From positions 1 to 52,650 of the forward strand of contig CALXLK010000013.1 of assembly GCA_944389175.1 (NCBI GenBank): DNA of 52,650 nucleotides. Direction: 5' to 3'. Positions 8,374 to 16,674 of this stretch are shown in pieces (position 1 is the first letter of the stretch; each line of letters opens with the position of its first letter). The position numbers and the translations under genes were made by a program. The DNA comes from an uncultured Opitutales bacterium. GTDB lineage: Bacteria > Verrucomicrobiota > Verrucomicrobiia > Opitutales > Intestinicryptomonadaceae. The notes under the pieces were generated by a model. That model worked only from the letters and a program-made list of their open reading frames with translations. It was not told the DNA's origin and did not search any database.

Positions 8374-10245
8374 TTATTTGTCCGCGGAGTTGGAGGGTTC
8401 GGGCTTTTTTATCAGGGTGACAGAGTCTATCTTGGCACCGACTAAATATCTGACCGACTGGCTGATGCGGCACCTTATTTTTGTGCCGGCGGCGGCCCTG
8501 ATTTTCCTGATGGTTTTCCCCCTGAGATTTAATATGTCGAAGTTTCCGTTCGCCTTGACGTACACCTTCTTTGATTCATCCTTGCACCAGAGCGCGCAAA
8601 CATTCTTGCCATCGGGCGATACCCAATCGGCTCTGCAATACGCGCCGCAGTCTTGGTAGACTACTTTTGTGTTTTTGCCGATCAGCTTGACCAAGTTTTT
8701 GAATGCGTAAAATGAGGGTTTTTCGGATAAATCTTTTCTGACTATGCCAAAGTGCCCCTCGTAGTTGGATACCTCCTCGTGCGAGCGGAAGTTGTAGTTG
8801 AACACTTTTTCTATGCCCGTGCCGAGCGCGTACAGGTAATTTCGGGCAAGCATCATAGCCTGCGCCTCCTCCGACAGGTAAGTGCCTTCGTGGCAGGCCA
8901 CGCTTATAAATACGCCCTTGTTTGCGCCTATCACGTAGGCAGCAGCAGGCGTCAATGTTTTCCCGTCGACTTCTATTTGTATGAGCGGAATCATCGCGCT
9001 GTTGGGCGGCAGTAGTTTTGTATTGTAATCGAAGCAGCGCAGAGCGGTGATGTCGCTTACATCGGCGCTCTCGAAAATTTTAGATTTCGTTTTGGAGAGC
9101 GTTACTCTTGAGGGCATGTTCGGGTCGATTTGCCAATGCGGAAGCAGGTTCGCCCCAAACATGTTTAGCGCTGTGTTTCCCATCGACCTGCCGTCCGCAT
9201 CGTCCATGTCGTAAAAGAACGGGAATCCGCCGCTGTGGATTACCGCGCCTCCGGAGAGGATAAAATTTGCTATATCATGGCTGTACTTTTGCGGGAAGGC
9301 TTGACCCGAGGGCAGCACAAGCACATAGTCGGGGGTAAGTTTGGATATATTGCTATAATTTATTTTCCTTATTTTTTGCGACTCCGGGAAAAGCGACTTT
9401 GCCATATCGTAGGCGTTGGAAAGATTTTCTTTTATGCAGGCGATTTTTTTCCCGGGCAGTCCCAGCTTTTCGGCCGCTCTTTTTATAACGTTAAAGCCGG
9501 AATATTTCGGCGGGGTCGTCGCCCCTATTTCGGTGAGCCAAATCGGTTTCATTTGGCCGCTTTTTTTCATCGACTCTTTCAAAATATCCACTCTCTGCTT
9601 TATGATGTTCTCCGGCGGATTGGGGGCGGGGTAGCAGTGGAAATTCATAATATCAAAATTTGCTGTTGGGCATTCCTTGAGGGAGTCGTCGATATATTTT
9701 GGGAATGTGGAGGCCAGCCCGCCATACAAAATGACGGCGTTGGGATCCTCCTGCCTTATGGCCTTGCAGGCTGCCGCAAGCGCCTTGCCGTACTGGGCGC
9801 CCTTGTCTTTCCTGCGTATGTCGTGTTCGTTGATTATTTCCCAGTGGCTGACCCGACCCTTGAAATGTTTTACCGTAGCTCTGATATAGTCTATCCAATC
9901 CTGGGTATCTACATCGTATCTTTTATTGCGCCACCCCCCCGTAAGTATTGCAAGCACCTTTATGTTGCGCTTGGAGAGCTGCTCGACGATTTCATCGTAC
10001 AATTTGAAGTCGTATTTGCCGTTTCCCCTGTAAACATAGCCCCAGACGAAATCTGTCCTAAGCCATTGGACGCCGGCTTGCTGCATCTTGTCGAAAAGCT
10101 CTTCGCGGATGTTTACTTCGCGAGGAGCGAACGGGTGAGAGCACACGCCGAAAGGCGCGCCGTCATTTACTATTTTGCCCGCGGTGTCGGCTGCAAAGGC
10201 TGAAGGCGCGAGCATCGCCATCAAAAAGAATACAATGTTTTTCAC
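8374..10245 (-). CDS. secreted clan GH-A glycoside hydrolase with amidotransferase-like domain
   Basis: This 623-residue exported protein has a signal peptide (MKNIVFFLMAMLAPSAFA). The TIM barrel covers roughly residues 30-270. The acid/base lies in HWEIINEHD (Glu140) and the probable nucleophile in IWLTEIGATT (Glu239), the clan GH-A arrangement seen in GH5, GH39 and GH42. Residues 280-430 look like the trimerisation/glutamine-amidotransferase-like domain of GH42-type enzymes, and the rest is beta-rich. No Shine-Dalgarno is present, and a promoter ends 6 bases before the ATG. The exact family and sugar are uncertain. Confidence 0.82.
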   Translation of the reverse strand: MKNIVFFLMAMLAPSAFAADTAGKIVNDGAPFGVCSHPFAPREVNIREELFDKMQQAGVQWLRTDFVWGYVYRGNGKYDFKLYDEIVEQLSKRNIKVLAILTGGWRNKRYDVDTQDWIDYIRATVKHFKGRVSHWEIINEHDIRRKDKGAQYGKALAAACKAIRQEDPNAVILYGGLASTFPKYIDDSLKECPTANFDIMNFHCYPAPNPPENIIKQRVDILKESMKKSGQMKPIWLTEIGATTPPKYSGFNVIKRAAEKLGLPGKKIACIKENLSNAYDMAKSLFPESQKIRKINYSNISKLTPDYVLVLPSGQAFPQKYSHDIANFILSGGAVIHSGGFPFFYDMDDADGRSMGNTALNMFGANLLPHWQIDPNMPSRVTLSKTKSKIFESADVSDITALRCFDYNTKLLPPNSAMIPLIQIEVDGKTLTPAAAYVIGANKGVFISVACHEGTYLSEEAQAMMLARNYLYALGTGIEKVFNYNFRSHEEVSNYEGHFGIVRKDLSEKPSFYAFKNLVKLIGKNTKVVYQDCGAYCRADWVSPDGKNVCALWCKDESKKVYVKANGNFDILNLRGKTIRKIRAAAGTKIRCRISQSVRYLVGAKIDSVTLIKKPEPSNSADK

Positions 10246-10251
10246 ACCGAT

Positions 10252-10280
10252 ATACTACGAACGAACACTTGTCCTGTCAA
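10252..10280 (-). promoter_or_regulatory. sigma70-type promoter of the GH-A gene
   Basis: On the minus strand, TTGACA is followed by 17 bases and TAGTAT. The -10 ends 6 bases before the ATG at 10245, so transcription probably starts at or beside the start codon. Confidence 0.65.
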
Positions 10281-10301
10281 TTTGATTCTGTTTGAGTTTT
10301 G

Positions 10302-10330
10302 TTGACTTGCTTCGAACACGTATTTTTACT
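10302..10330 (+). promoter_or_regulatory. possible promoter of the Nim-like gene
   Basis: TTGACT is followed by 17 bases and TTTACT. The -10 ends 7 bases before the ATG at 10338, again leaving almost no leader. The -10 match is modest. Confidence 0.45.
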
Positions 10331-10337
10331 GTCGTCT

Positions 10338-10820
10338 ATGAAGTACGATGTTTCAAAAATAAGGCGCAAGGACAGAATTCTCGACGAAAAAAAAGCGATT
10401 GCTCTTTTGAAGGATGGAGAATACGGGGTGTTGTCGATGGTTGACGGAGACTCGGCCTACGCAGTTCCGGTAAATTTTGTTTTTGACGGCGGTTGCTCCG
10501 TATTTATCCACTGCGCGCCGGAGGGCAGAAAAATCGAGTGCATGCGGGTAAATCCACGGGTGAGTTTTTGTGTCGTTGGCGCGCACGAGGTTCTCCCTCA
10601 GAGCTTTTCGACAAACTACGAAAGCATAGTCGCCGAATGTCGGGCGCATCTCGATCTGGACGACTCTCAGCGCAGAAAGGCCCTTGAAATGCTTGTTGGC
10701 AAGTATTCCGCGGATTTTAAACGCCAGGGAGCTGCCTTTATAGAAAAGAATTTTTACAGGACGGCTGTTGTAAGGCTTGAAATTCTTTGCTATAGCGGAA
10801 AGAGCCGCCCGGGCAAATAA
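10338..10820 (+). CDS. pyridoxamine 5'-phosphate oxidase-like (NimA-type) flavoprotein
   Basis: The 160-residue product belongs to the PPOX/NimA-like flavin-binding split-barrel family, some members of which reduce nitro groups. Family marks are YGVLSMVDGDSAYAVPVNFVF near 31-51 and VFIHCAPEGRKIECM near 57-71, the latter holding the conserved His. The start at 10338 was chosen because the family homology begins there; an earlier start would lie upstream of the promoter. It is divergent from the GH-A gene. Function in nitroimidazole resistance is not shown by sequence alone. Confidence 0.82.
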   Translation: MKYDVSKIRRKDRILDEKKAIALLKDGEYGVLSMVDGDSAYAVPVNFVFDGGCSVFIHCAPEGRKIECMRVNPRVSFCVVGAHEVLPQSFSTNYESIVAECRAHLDLDDSQRRKALEMLVGKYSADFKRQGAAFIEKNFYRTAVVRLEILCYSGKSRPGK

Positions 10821-10945
10821 AGATGCCCCGGGCAAAGCTTGCGCTTTCTTGCAAAAAGTCGCCTTTTTGCCGGAAGCGGCGTTTGCACATATAAATTGTG
10901 GGGAAAACCCGTAAGATTTTTGTTGCAAATGGGGCGAAAATCCCT

Positions 10946-10974
10946 TTGACTTGCCCCTTATTGTAAAACATTTT
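10946..10974 (+). promoter_or_regulatory. possible rpsT promoter
   Basis: TTGACT begins 51 bases before the rpsT start. At 17 bases spacing the -10 reads CATTTT, a poor match, although better A/T-rich hexamers lie within the next few bases. Confidence 0.3.
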
Positions 10975-10996
10975 ACACAATTAAGACAAATAAATC

Positions 10997-11254
10997 ATGG
11001 CAAACAATAAATCATCTAAAAAAGATATTCGCAGAACGGCCAAACGCACTGCGGCAAACCGCACGGTGCGCAGCCGCATCAAGACATTGGCCAAGGCGGC
11101 GGCCAACAGCACAGACGCCGAGTCTCTGAAGAAATCGGGCGCGGCGCTGGCTTCGGCTATGGATAAGGCCGCCAAGAACGGCATTGTCCATCCCAACAAG
11201 GTTGCCCGCGTAAAGAGCCGTTTGGCAAAACAGGCCGCAAAGCTGGCCAAGTAA
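10997..11254 (+). CDS. rpsT: 30S ribosomal protein bS20
   Basis: The product has 85 residues and is lysine/arginine/alanine-rich. It begins MANNKSSKKDIRRTAKRTAANR and has the S20 three-helix pattern throughout (SRIKTLAKAA, AMDKAAKNGIVHPNKVARVKSRLAK). It binds 16S rRNA during early 30S assembly. The length is typical. No Shine-Dalgarno is visible before the ATG. It stands alone, with a strong terminator 20 bases after the stop. Confidence 0.96.
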   Translation: MANNKSSKKDIRRTAKRTAANRTVRSRIKTLAKAAANSTDAESLKKSGAALASAMDKAAKNGIVHPNKVARVKSRLAKQAAKLAK

Positions 11255-11273
11255 TAGTTGGCAGTTTGCCGAG

Positions 11274-11305
11274 AAAACTTTCGGGGAACCCCTCCGAAAG
11301 TTTTT
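11274..11305 (+). terminator. intrinsic terminator of rpsT
   Basis: The perfect 11-base stem AAAACTTTCGG / CCGAAAGTTTT closes a 9-base loop and ends in a T run (TTTTT). It separates rpsT from the bfn operon. Confidence 0.85.
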
Positions 11306-11404
11306 CTGCGTTTTTATGGGCCGCCGGAGTCTTTTGGTTCCGATGGCTCGTTTATCCTCGTCGGCGTAGTTCCGATATACCACGCTCGGGTAAAATTTTT
11401 GGAA

Positions 11405-11854
11405 ATGAGTCAAGAAGAATATGTTTTGGTAACTCCGTTGGACGTGGTTCCGTCTGTGTGCGGTTGCACGCTCTTTTTGCGCGCAGCCGGCAAGATTTTT
11501 GCCATAAATATGGATTTTGCCAAATTCGACCTGCTAAAGTTCGCCTTAAACCGCACTGTCAGTCCCAGGCCCACTACGTACGAATTTTTTAGCAACTGTT
11601 TGGAGTCTATCGGCTGCATGATGCCGCGTCTCGACTTTTACAATGAAGACGGCGGCGTTTTTTACTGCAAGGTGACACTCGCGCTTAAAGAGACCTTCGA
11701 CAACCGCATATCCGAGGTGGATGCGCGGCCCAGCGACGCCATACCTCTTGCGCTTAGGTGTTCGGCGCCCATGTACATCAATACGGAACTTCTCGACCGC
11801 CTTCCCGACGCCACGCAGATGTTTGCCGAGATGAAGGATAACCCCCGCCCGTAG
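11405..11854 (+). CDS. bifunctional nuclease (BFN/DUF151) family protein
   Basis: The 149-residue product matches the BFN domain, named after proteins with DNase and RNase activity and found widely as a short single-domain protein. The signature DARPSDAIPLALR lies near 112-124, preceded by RPTTYEFFSNCLESIG near 55-70. The start at 11405 was chosen because the frame upstream reads through the rpsT terminator; GGAA lies just before the ATG. The dus gene begins 1 base after its stop and trmH follows, so these form an operon devoted mainly to RNA modification. Nuclease activity is not proven for most relatives. Confidence 0.85.
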   Translation: MSQEEYVLVTPLDVVPSVCGCTLFLRAAGKIFAINMDFAKFDLLKFALNRTVSPRPTTYEFFSNCLESIGCMMPRLDFYNEDGGVFYCKVTLALKETFDNRISEVDARPSDAIPLALRCSAPMYINTELLDRLPDATQMFAEMKDNPRP

Positions 11855-11855
11855 G

Positions 11856-12887
11856 ATGTCCGCGCCATTTTCCAGAGCAGACTTTCCATCGTTTCTTGCG
11901 CCCATGCAGGATATTACCGACGCGGGATTCATGTCTATTATAGCCTCGTACGGCCCTCCTGATTTTTTTGCGGCGCAGTATTTTAGGATACACTGCCAAT
12001 ATTGCTTTGATAGCCACATTTTAGATGCCATTTTTTCCCGCCCGGGGGGAAAGAGGGTCGTTGCGCAGTTTATAGGCGAGGATGAAGGCTATATTCGCGA
12101 TGCCTGCCTTGCGCTCTCCGAAACGGGCAATATCGACATGCTCGATCTAAACATAGGTTGCCCCGCGCCCAAAATCTACAAAAAGAACGTCGGCGGCGGG
12201 CTGTTGCGCGAAAGGGGGAAAATAGCCTCAATCTTAAAAGTAATGCGCCAGAACTGGCGGGGGTGCCTGAGCGCGAAGATGCGTCTGGGCTTCGATTCGG
12301 CCGATGGTTTTCTCGACACTTTCAAGACTATCATCGATTCCGGTGTCGATTACATCACAGTCCACGGCCGTACGGTCAGGCAGCTTTACAGGGGCGGCGC
12401 AGATATTCGGGCTATAGCAGAGGCTGCCGAAATATCGCCTGTGCCCGTCGTTGCAAACGGCGACATTTTCACGGCCGAAAAAGCCATGGAAATTTTAAAA
12501 AATACGAAATGCTCCGGCGTCATGATCGGGCGCCACGCCGTTAGAAATCCGTGGATTTTCCGTCAGATAAACCAACTTAAGGCCGGCGAAAAGGTGTTCG
12601 AGCCCACGCTTGCCGATGTCCGCGGCTACGTCGACAAACTTTACGGCAACATAAAAAGCCTCAACTCAAACATTCGCCATAAGGATTCCCGCCTGAAGAA
12701 ATTTTTAAATTTTGTGGCCGTTGGGGTCGATCCCGAAGGGCGTTTTCTCAGCCATATGCGCCGCGCCCAGGGAATCGACCAGCTATTGAAAGTCTGCGAC
12801 GCCCACTTGCTCGGTTCAAACGCCGATAAAAGATTCAACTGCGGCGGCTACAAAACTCTCGTAGCCCGCCCAAACCACGAAAATTAG
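11856..12887 (+). CDS. dus: tRNA-dihydrouridine synthase (Dus family)
   Basis: This 343-residue flavoenzyme reduces uridine to dihydrouridine in tRNA D-loops. The N-terminal FMN-binding TIM barrel starts with FLAPMQDITDAGF near 14-26. The catalytic Cys is in NIGCPAPKIYKKNVGGGLL near 96-114, with Lys and His residues in LSAKMRLGF and ITVHGRT. The C-terminal helical domain follows after about 240. Which Dus subgroup it belongs to is not clear; the barrel looks DusB-like. It starts 1 base after the bfn stop and is followed after 1 base by trmH. Confidence 0.92.
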   Translation: MSAPFSRADFPSFLAPMQDITDAGFMSIIASYGPPDFFAAQYFRIHCQYCFDSHILDAIFSRPGGKRVVAQFIGEDEGYIRDACLALSETGNIDMLDLNIGCPAPKIYKKNVGGGLLRERGKIASILKVMRQNWRGCLSAKMRLGFDSADGFLDTFKTIIDSGVDYITVHGRTVRQLYRGGADIRAIAEAAEISPVPVVANGDIFTAEKAMEILKNTKCSGVMIGRHAVRNPWIFRQINQLKAGEKVFEPTLADVRGYVDKLYGNIKSLNSNIRHKDSRLKKFLNFVAVGVDPEGRFLSHMRRAQGIDQLLKVCDAHLLGSNADKRFNCGGYKTLVARPNHEN

Positions 12888-12888
12888 C

Positions 12889-13560
12889 ATGGATATCGAC
12901 GCGCAAATAGAAGAGCTTTCAAAGAAGATTACGCCCGGCCGCTTTGAGAAAATGCGCCTTGCAGCATCGAGGCGGACGCGCTATTTGACGCTGGTATTGG
13001 AGGATATTTTCCAGCCCCATAACGCCGCCGCGGCGCTGCGAAATTGCGACGCATTCGGCCTTCAGGAGGTTCATTTTATAGAGAACAAGTTCAAGCTGCG
13101 CATAAGCGCCAACGTTGACATGGGCGTTTCCAAGTGGCAGGACGTCATACGCCACACTTGCTCCCGCGCGCGCATACACCGCAATTTCATGCCCAAAGAC
13201 CACAACGTCTATCCCGAGGAGATAGCCAACACAAAAAAAGCCCTATCGGGTCTGAAGGAGAGGGGCTTTTTTTTGGCGGCCTCGGTTCCCGGGGCTCAAA
13301 AAAAAGTGCAAGACATACCCGTGGACAAGCCGGTCGCCATATTGGTAGGCACGGAAAGAACGGGGTTGTCGGACGCGGCGAGGGAATGTGCGGACATGGA
13401 GTTTTCCATAGATATGTTCGGCTTTGCGCAGAGTTTTAATTTGTCGGTGTTTTCGGCTTTGTGCCTGTCCGGGCTTAGCGCGAGGATGAGGGCGCTGCCG
13501 CATTGGCGGCTTTCGGCCGGGGAGCAAAAGGAGCTGCTGTTGCGCTGGCTGAGCCTCTAA
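12889..13560 (+). CDS. TrmH-type tRNA/rRNA (guanosine-2'-O) methyltransferase
   Basis: The 223-residue product is a SPOUT-class methyltransferase. The three family motifs are visible: HNAAAALRNCDAFG near 44-57, ILVGTERTGLSDAA near 150-163, and FGFAQSFNLSVFSAL near 180-194, which together make the knotted SAM site. The length and N-terminal helix fit TrmH, which makes Gm18 in tRNA. It is the last gene of the bfn-dus operon. Its TAA stop overlaps the TAG stop of the convergent dprA by 3 bases, with no terminator between them. Confidence 0.9.
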   Translation: MDIDAQIEELSKKITPGRFEKMRLAASRRTRYLTLVLEDIFQPHNAAAALRNCDAFGLQEVHFIENKFKLRISANVDMGVSKWQDVIRHTCSRARIHRNFMPKDHNVYPEEIANTKKALSGLKERGFFLAASVPGAQKKVQDIPVDKPVAILVGTERTGLSDAARECADMEFSIDMFGFAQSFNLSVFSALCLSGLSARMRALPHWRLSAGEQKELLLRWLSL

Positions 13561-14741
13561 TCTATTATCTCGAAAATTCCGCCGGCAGACTTCTTTACCA
13601 GCCTTTTAAGCTCGAGCATTGTAAGCAGCGGAAGGCATTTGCGCATCTCAAAGCCAGAAATTTCGGGCAGCAAATCTATATGTATGCTGCGCTGCTTCTT
13701 TATTGCATTATAAAGGATAAGTTCGTCTTGAGAGAGGTCTGAGGCGACGTTTGATTGTTCGCGCGGCTCTGCGGCTTGGGCGTTTCTTTTCGGCTTGAGT
13801 GCATCGGCCGCGCCGCTTTCGCCGCTTATCGGCGCGGGCGGATTATCGCCGAAAAACAGGGACATTTGCACCCTCTCGCCAAACTTTAACTGTTCGATTA
13901 TTTCCTGCGGGCTCGATACGAGCACGGCGCCGTCGCGTATAAGCGCGTTGCACCCGCGGCTCATGGCGCTGTCTATGCGCCCGGGAATTGCAAATACGTC
14001 CCTGCCGTATTCCGAGGCAAGCCGCGCAGTTATCATGCTTCCTCCCTTAAGGTCGGATTCCACCACGAGAGTCGCAAGCGCCATTGCAGCGACTATCCTG
14101 TTGCGTATCGGAAAATTTTGCCTGTCGGCTCTGGCGCCCATGGGAAACTCCGATATAACGGCGCCGTTGCCTACTATCTTTTTATACAGATCTTCGTGCT
14201 CCGGCGGGTAAACTACATCGACGCCCGAACCGAGAACGGCTATCGTTTTTCCGCCCGATTCAATGGCTCCCAAATGCGCCATGGCGTCGATGCCCCTCGC
14301 CATTCCGCTTATAATTGTGTAGCCGGCAGCCGCGAGCGCCGAGGCAAATTTGCGCGCGGTTATCTGGCCGTAGATGGTGCAGTTGCGCGACCCGACTATG
14401 GCGATAGCCGGCGCGTTAAAATTGCAGCGGCCTACGGCGTAAAGACCTACGGGCGCCTCTTGTATTTGGCCAAGCAGCTTCGGATATTCCGCATTTTTAT
14501 AGCTTATGTACCTTGCTCCAGCTTTTTCCATGCGCCTTAGAGCTTCCGAGATGTCAGTATCGGCTCCCGCAATTATGCCCGTTGCAAGCTTCTGCCCGAT
14601 TCGCTCCACACTCATTAGCTGGTCCTTCGACGCCTTCAGAACAGCTTCCGCCGAGCCGAAAGCCCTGATCAGGCGCCTTGCCGTAACCGAGCCTATGTCC
14701 TTAATAGAGCACAGGCGTATGAGGCTTTCGTCGTCGTTCAT
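13557..14741 (-). CDS. dprA: DNA processing protein DprA
   Basis: The 394-residue product binds single-stranded DNA and loads RecA during natural transformation. An N-terminal helix-hairpin-helix-like part is followed by the Rossmann core (AIVGSRNCTIYGQ, GMARGIDAMAHLGA, VLGSGVDVVYPPEH, FPIRNRIVAAM), and a C-terminal winged helix covers about 330-394. The start at 14741 begins family homology and overlaps the nnr stop by 4 bases (ATGA), so translation is probably coupled. It is the last gene of the trkA-trkH-pdxJ-acpS-nnr operon. A linker rich in Ala, Glu and Lys joins the core to the winged helix. Confidence 0.94.
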   Translation of the reverse strand: MNDDESLIRLCSIKDIGSVTARRLIRAFGSAEAVLKASKDQLMSVERIGQKLATGIIAGADTDISEALRRMEKAGARYISYKNAEYPKLLGQIQEAPVGLYAVGRCNFNAPAIAIVGSRNCTIYGQITARKFASALAAAGYTIISGMARGIDAMAHLGAIESGGKTIAVLGSGVDVVYPPEHEDLYKKIVGNGAVISEFPMGARADRQNFPIRNRIVAAMALATLVVESDLKGGSMITARLASEYGRDVFAIPGRIDSAMSRGCNALIRDGAVLVSSPQEIIEQLKFGERVQMSLFFGDNPPAPISGESGAADALKPKRNAQAAEPREQSNVASDLSQDELILYNAIKKQRSIHIDLLPEISGFEMRKCLPLLTMLELKRLVKKSAGGIFEIID

Positions 14742-16264
14742 ACGAGCGCCTTTGGCAGAAATGGTATCAGATCGGAAGTCGCAAGCGCGCTTTCCGAGAA
14801 TTCCGCGCCCGCTTTTACGGCCGCCTTGCCGAGCCATTGGGCAGCCAGCGCGCAGACTTTAACGGGCCTGTCGGCGTCTCCTTGAAAAAGCGTTTTATTT
14901 GCAAGCAATCCGGCGGTTAGGGCGCATAGTATGTCGCCGCTGCCCGCGCGCGCGAGGGCGGGGGATCCCCCCGCGCAATAGATAATTTCACCTCCTGAGC
15001 ATATACGCGTGAGGTTCGATTTTAGCATTATCGTGCACGAATATTTTTTTGCGGCCTCCATTAGCGAGTTGTCCGAGATGTCGCATGCTATGCGCAAGAA
15101 TTCGCCTTCGTGCGGGGTGATGATTGCCGGCGCCCGCCTGCCGGCAAGGCTCTGCAATATCTTTGGGCGCACCGCGTCGGCGTCGAGCACGCACGGCAGG
15201 TTCGGATTTTCCTTTAGCAAATCCGAAACCAAAGCCGCGCTTTCGGCGGAGTCTGTCAGCCCCGAGCCGCACAGAAGCGCATCGCAGCCACCCGCCAACG
15301 CATTGAGTGTCCCGAAGTTTTCAAGGGCTAATTCCCCGTTCGGGGCGCCCTGGCATTCGTGCCAGATAACCGAAGGCTCCCTCGCGCAGAAAGCCCCTTT
15401 GTATTCCTCCGGCACGCACGCAAAGACAAAACCGCAGCCGCTGCGTATGGCAGTCGAGGCATTTAGAAGCGCCGCCCCGGCGTATTTGCGCGAGCCGGAA
15501 ACAATCAGGAGCCTCCCGTAGTGTCGCTTGTCGGTATTTGACGCGCGCGGAATACTCAGCTGCTGCAAAATGTTATCTTTTGTTATTTTTAACCCGCCCG
15601 GGCATTCGGTTTCGCCGAAAAATCCGGCGTCTATATAGCGGATTCTCCCGCAATATTTGCGGTTGTTAACGTCGAAGAGGCACCTTTTTGCTATCGCTGT
15701 GGCGTAGGTGATGTCGGCAATAAAGACAGGCTGCTTAGTTTCGGGCCAGTCCGAGAGGCCTGCGGGGATATCTATTGAAATCTTTACTAAGGCTTTTGCG
15801 CCGTTTATAATTTCTATCTTGCGGCGCATGCCATCGCGCATGGGCGGCCGATAGCTCATGCCGGATATGCCCTCAACTGCAATGTCCCAGTCGTTTTTTA
15901 GAGCCTCGTCGGCGCCGATTGTCCTCGCCGAATACTTTCGAGTCAATTCACGGTAAAAGTGCAGGGTGTTGGGCTTTAACGACTCCTCTTTGTCTATTAA
16001 CAAACTTATCTCGAGGGGCGCTTTCTGCGCAAAACTTTCAAGGAAGGCCATGGCGTCGGCGGCGTTGTGCCCCGATCCGAGCACAGCCAGCACCCTGCAA
16101 GGGCGTTTTTTTGCAAATGCTGGGAATTCAAAGATAAAACTCTCCGATATCTTTTTACCGATGGACGCTATAACCTCAAGCTCCGATATGCCGGTTCTTT
16201 CGAACCACTGTCTCTCGAAAGCGGCGGCCTGTCCGTTTGATAGAATTGGGTCAAAATATTTCAT
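14738..16264 (-). CDS. nnr: bifunctional NAD(P)HX epimerase / dehydratase (Nnr)
   Basis: The 508-residue fusion repairs hydrated NADH and NADPH. The N-terminal YjeF_N epimerase domain covers about 1-215 and the C-terminal ADP-dependent dehydratase (carbohydrate kinase fold) about 225-505. The dehydratase looks intact: VSGSRKYAGAALL near 256, TPHEGEF near 380, and the catalytic-Asp loop GSGDILCALTAGLL near 441. In the epimerase the glycine-rich phosphate loop, usually GxGNNGGDG, reads GSGHNAADA, and the usual LFGTGL stretch is also changed, although the DIPAG motif is kept. Activity of that half is doubtful. It overlaps both neighbours by 4 bases. Confidence 0.9.
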   Translation of the reverse strand: MKYFDPILSNGQAAAFERQWFERTGISELEVIASIGKKISESFIFEFPAFAKKRPCRVLAVLGSGHNAADAMAFLESFAQKAPLEISLLIDKEESLKPNTLHFYRELTRKYSARTIGADEALKNDWDIAVEGISGMSYRPPMRDGMRRKIEIINGAKALVKISIDIPAGLSDWPETKQPVFIADITYATAIAKRCLFDVNNRKYCGRIRYIDAGFFGETECPGGLKITKDNILQQLSIPRASNTDKRHYGRLLIVSGSRKYAGAALLNASTAIRSGCGFVFACVPEEYKGAFCAREPSVIWHECQGAPNGELALENFGTLNALAGGCDALLCGSGLTDSAESAALVSDLLKENPNLPCVLDADAVRPKILQSLAGRRAPAIITPHEGEFLRIACDISDNSLMEAAKKYSCTIMLKSNLTRICSGGEIIYCAGGSPALARAGSGDILCALTAGLLANKTLFQGDADRPVKVCALAAQWLGKAAVKAGAEFSESALATSDLIPFLPKALV

Positions 16265-16674
16265 CGAAGGATTGCTATGGCTTGGGCGTAGTCTTTTAAA
16301 TGCGAGAGCGAAATAAGCATTTTACCGGCTCCGAGGCTGCGCATTCGCATTTTTGCCGCATCGTCGAGCACGGCCAAAGGCGCCCCGGTTTTCGGGTCGT
16401 TTTCAACGGATACAGACTTTAGCGTTATCCCTTCCGAAAACCCCGTAGACAGCGCCTTTGCCATGGCCTCCTTCGCGGCAAAACGCGCAGCGTAGTGTAT
16501 GGCTGAATCGGAAAATTTTTGGCAGTAGTTTATCTCGGCTTGCGTAAAAGTCCGCTCCAGGAACGATTTTTCCGACGTCCTAAGCAGGCGCGCTATCCTG
16601 GCGACATCGACAATATCTATGCCCACTCCCACTATTTGGGAGCCGCTTGAAAAAATATTGGGCTCATCTTGCAT
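16261..16674 (-). CDS. acpS: holo-[acyl-carrier-protein] synthase
   Basis: The 137-residue product transfers 4'-phosphopantetheine from CoA to acyl carrier protein. The Mg2+ site comes from GIDIVDVARI (Asp20, Asp23) and ARFAAKEAMAKAL (Glu69), and the late motif SLSHLKDYAQA is typical. It carries a 12-residue N-terminal extension before the usual start region. Its start overlaps pdxJ by 11 bases and its end overlaps nnr by 4 bases. The pdxJ-acpS pairing is common in many bacteria. Confidence 0.95.
   Translation of the reverse strand: MQDEPNIFSSGSQIVGVGIDIVDVARIARLLRTSEKSFLERTFTQAEINYCQKFSDSAIHYAARFAAKEAMAKALSTGFSEGITLKSVSVENDPKTGAPLAVLDDAAKMRMRSLGAGKMLISLSHLKDYAQAIAILR

Noticed and set aside
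9235..10203. A 322-codon plus-strand frame opposite the GH-A gene
   Set aside because: It is antisense to a glycosidase with catalytic motifs and a signal peptide.
11258..11404. Longer start for the BFN protein
   Set aside because: The frame would be translated through the rpsT terminator, and the family begins at 11405.
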